From contig CASEML010000074.1 in assembly GCA_949289145.1 (NCBI GenBank), positions 1 through 50,034 on the forward strand: a DNA stretch of 50,034 nt. Reading direction: 5' to 3'. Of this stretch, positions 49,889 to 50,034 are shown one piece after another. Within the stretch, counting starts at the first letter, position 1. Each line of letters begins with the position of its first letter. Under the pieces are notes generated by a model. That model ran no database searches. It worked only from the letters and a program-made list of their open reading frames with translations, and was not told where the DNA came from. The translations under genes were made by a program, and so were the position numbers. This DNA comes from an uncultured Eubacteriales bacterium (GTDB lineage: Bacteria > Bacillota > Clostridia > Lachnospirales > Lachnospiraceae).

Positions 49889-50034
49889 TCTGATACAATT
49901 CATTAGGAAAGTATCAGATTCAGAGCAGACACAAAAAGAGCAGTCCTGAGAAAAACTCGAACTGCTCTGAATGTGATTCTTTCCAATTGTACCAAGCTGC
50001 GGACGGGGCAGCCAGGACGCATATGGGGAAAGTA
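49889..50034. other. Right-edge intergenic region with hairpins
   Basis: TCTGATAC/GTATCAGA (49889-49918) is followed by AGAGCAGT/ACTGCTCT (49937-49968). Read on the minus strand, the second hairpin ends in TTTTT, so it could terminate a gene lying right of the window. Read on the plus strand, TGATACAAT (49891-49899) could be an extended -10 for a rightward transcript with a structured leader. The last 50 bp are GC-richer, with no frame I can assign. Confidence 0.35.

Overview
The window looks like chromosome from a low-GC, spore-forming, monoderm Firmicute, most likely a Lachnospiraceae (Clostridium cluster XIVa). The reasons are AT-rich intergenic DNA, strong GGAGG-type ribosome binding sites, TTGACA/TATAAT promoters with 17-bp spacers, tRNA genes without encoded CCA, the spore genes spmA and spmB, and many proteins of clostridial type. 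Genus is not resolved. I see no integrase, transposase, CRISPR array, rRNA or phage structural operon.

Layout. 1-1067: a collapsed remnant of a LytTR regulator and a LiaF-like gene, then an orphan promoter with structured RNA. 1068-5842: MATE efflux pump, then spmA and spmB split by a metal block (ZIP transporter behind a riboswitch-like leader, the wreck of a heavy-metal P-type ATPase, a small CxxC protein). 5849-22832: an unusual envelope locus. On the minus strand are a histidine-kinase-like ATPase and a membrane protein with an acidic repeat and an SH3b domain. Divergent from them are six large proteins of unknown function: a protein with an N-terminal domain like those in injection-system-type loci, a membrane-anchored cytosolic protein, a three-TM exo-domain protein, a MORN-repeat membrane protein, a TolC-like or coiled-coil secreted protein, and an 878-residue coiled-coil protein ending in a stalk-type domain. 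Next, from its own promoter, come a response regulator lacking its phospho-acceptor Asp and a MacB/FtsX-type ABC exporter with a large coiled-coil ectodomain. This is the best candidate for an undescribed system: perhaps an ABC-driven, wall-spanning machine with non-canonical signalling.

22942-32055: a FabT-like MarR regulator, a DUF885 lipoprotein, a structured ncRNA of about 190 nt, a branching-enzyme paralogue lacking its catalytic Asp and Glu, an APH-fold kinase, pyrG behind an attenuator-like hairpin, an HD hydrolase and an iron alcohol dehydrogenase. 32271-35427: murL and a murD2-like ligase, which suggest an L-Glu-then-epimerise route into peptidoglycan, plus a DUF212 protein. 35654-35925: three tRNAs (Phe, Gly, Gly). 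35996-41336: hybrid histidine kinase, thiE, HAD phosphatase, thiD, pyridoxal kinase and a TatD-associated radical SAM protein; a cofactor (B1/B6) cluster without a visible TPP riboswitch. 41495-44321: CPA2 cation/proton antiporter, a small membrane-anchored Sm-like protein and endonuclease IV. 44467-47842: an operon behind a 17-bp perfect operator palindrome, with a YhfC protease-like protein, a YtrA-type GntR regulator, a DUF5808-type membrane protein and trpF. 47955-49610 (minus): an AGCS sodium/alanine symporter with an inserted beta-rich domain of about 85 residues, behind an attenuator-like leader.

All family names come from motif recognition by eye. No database search was run.
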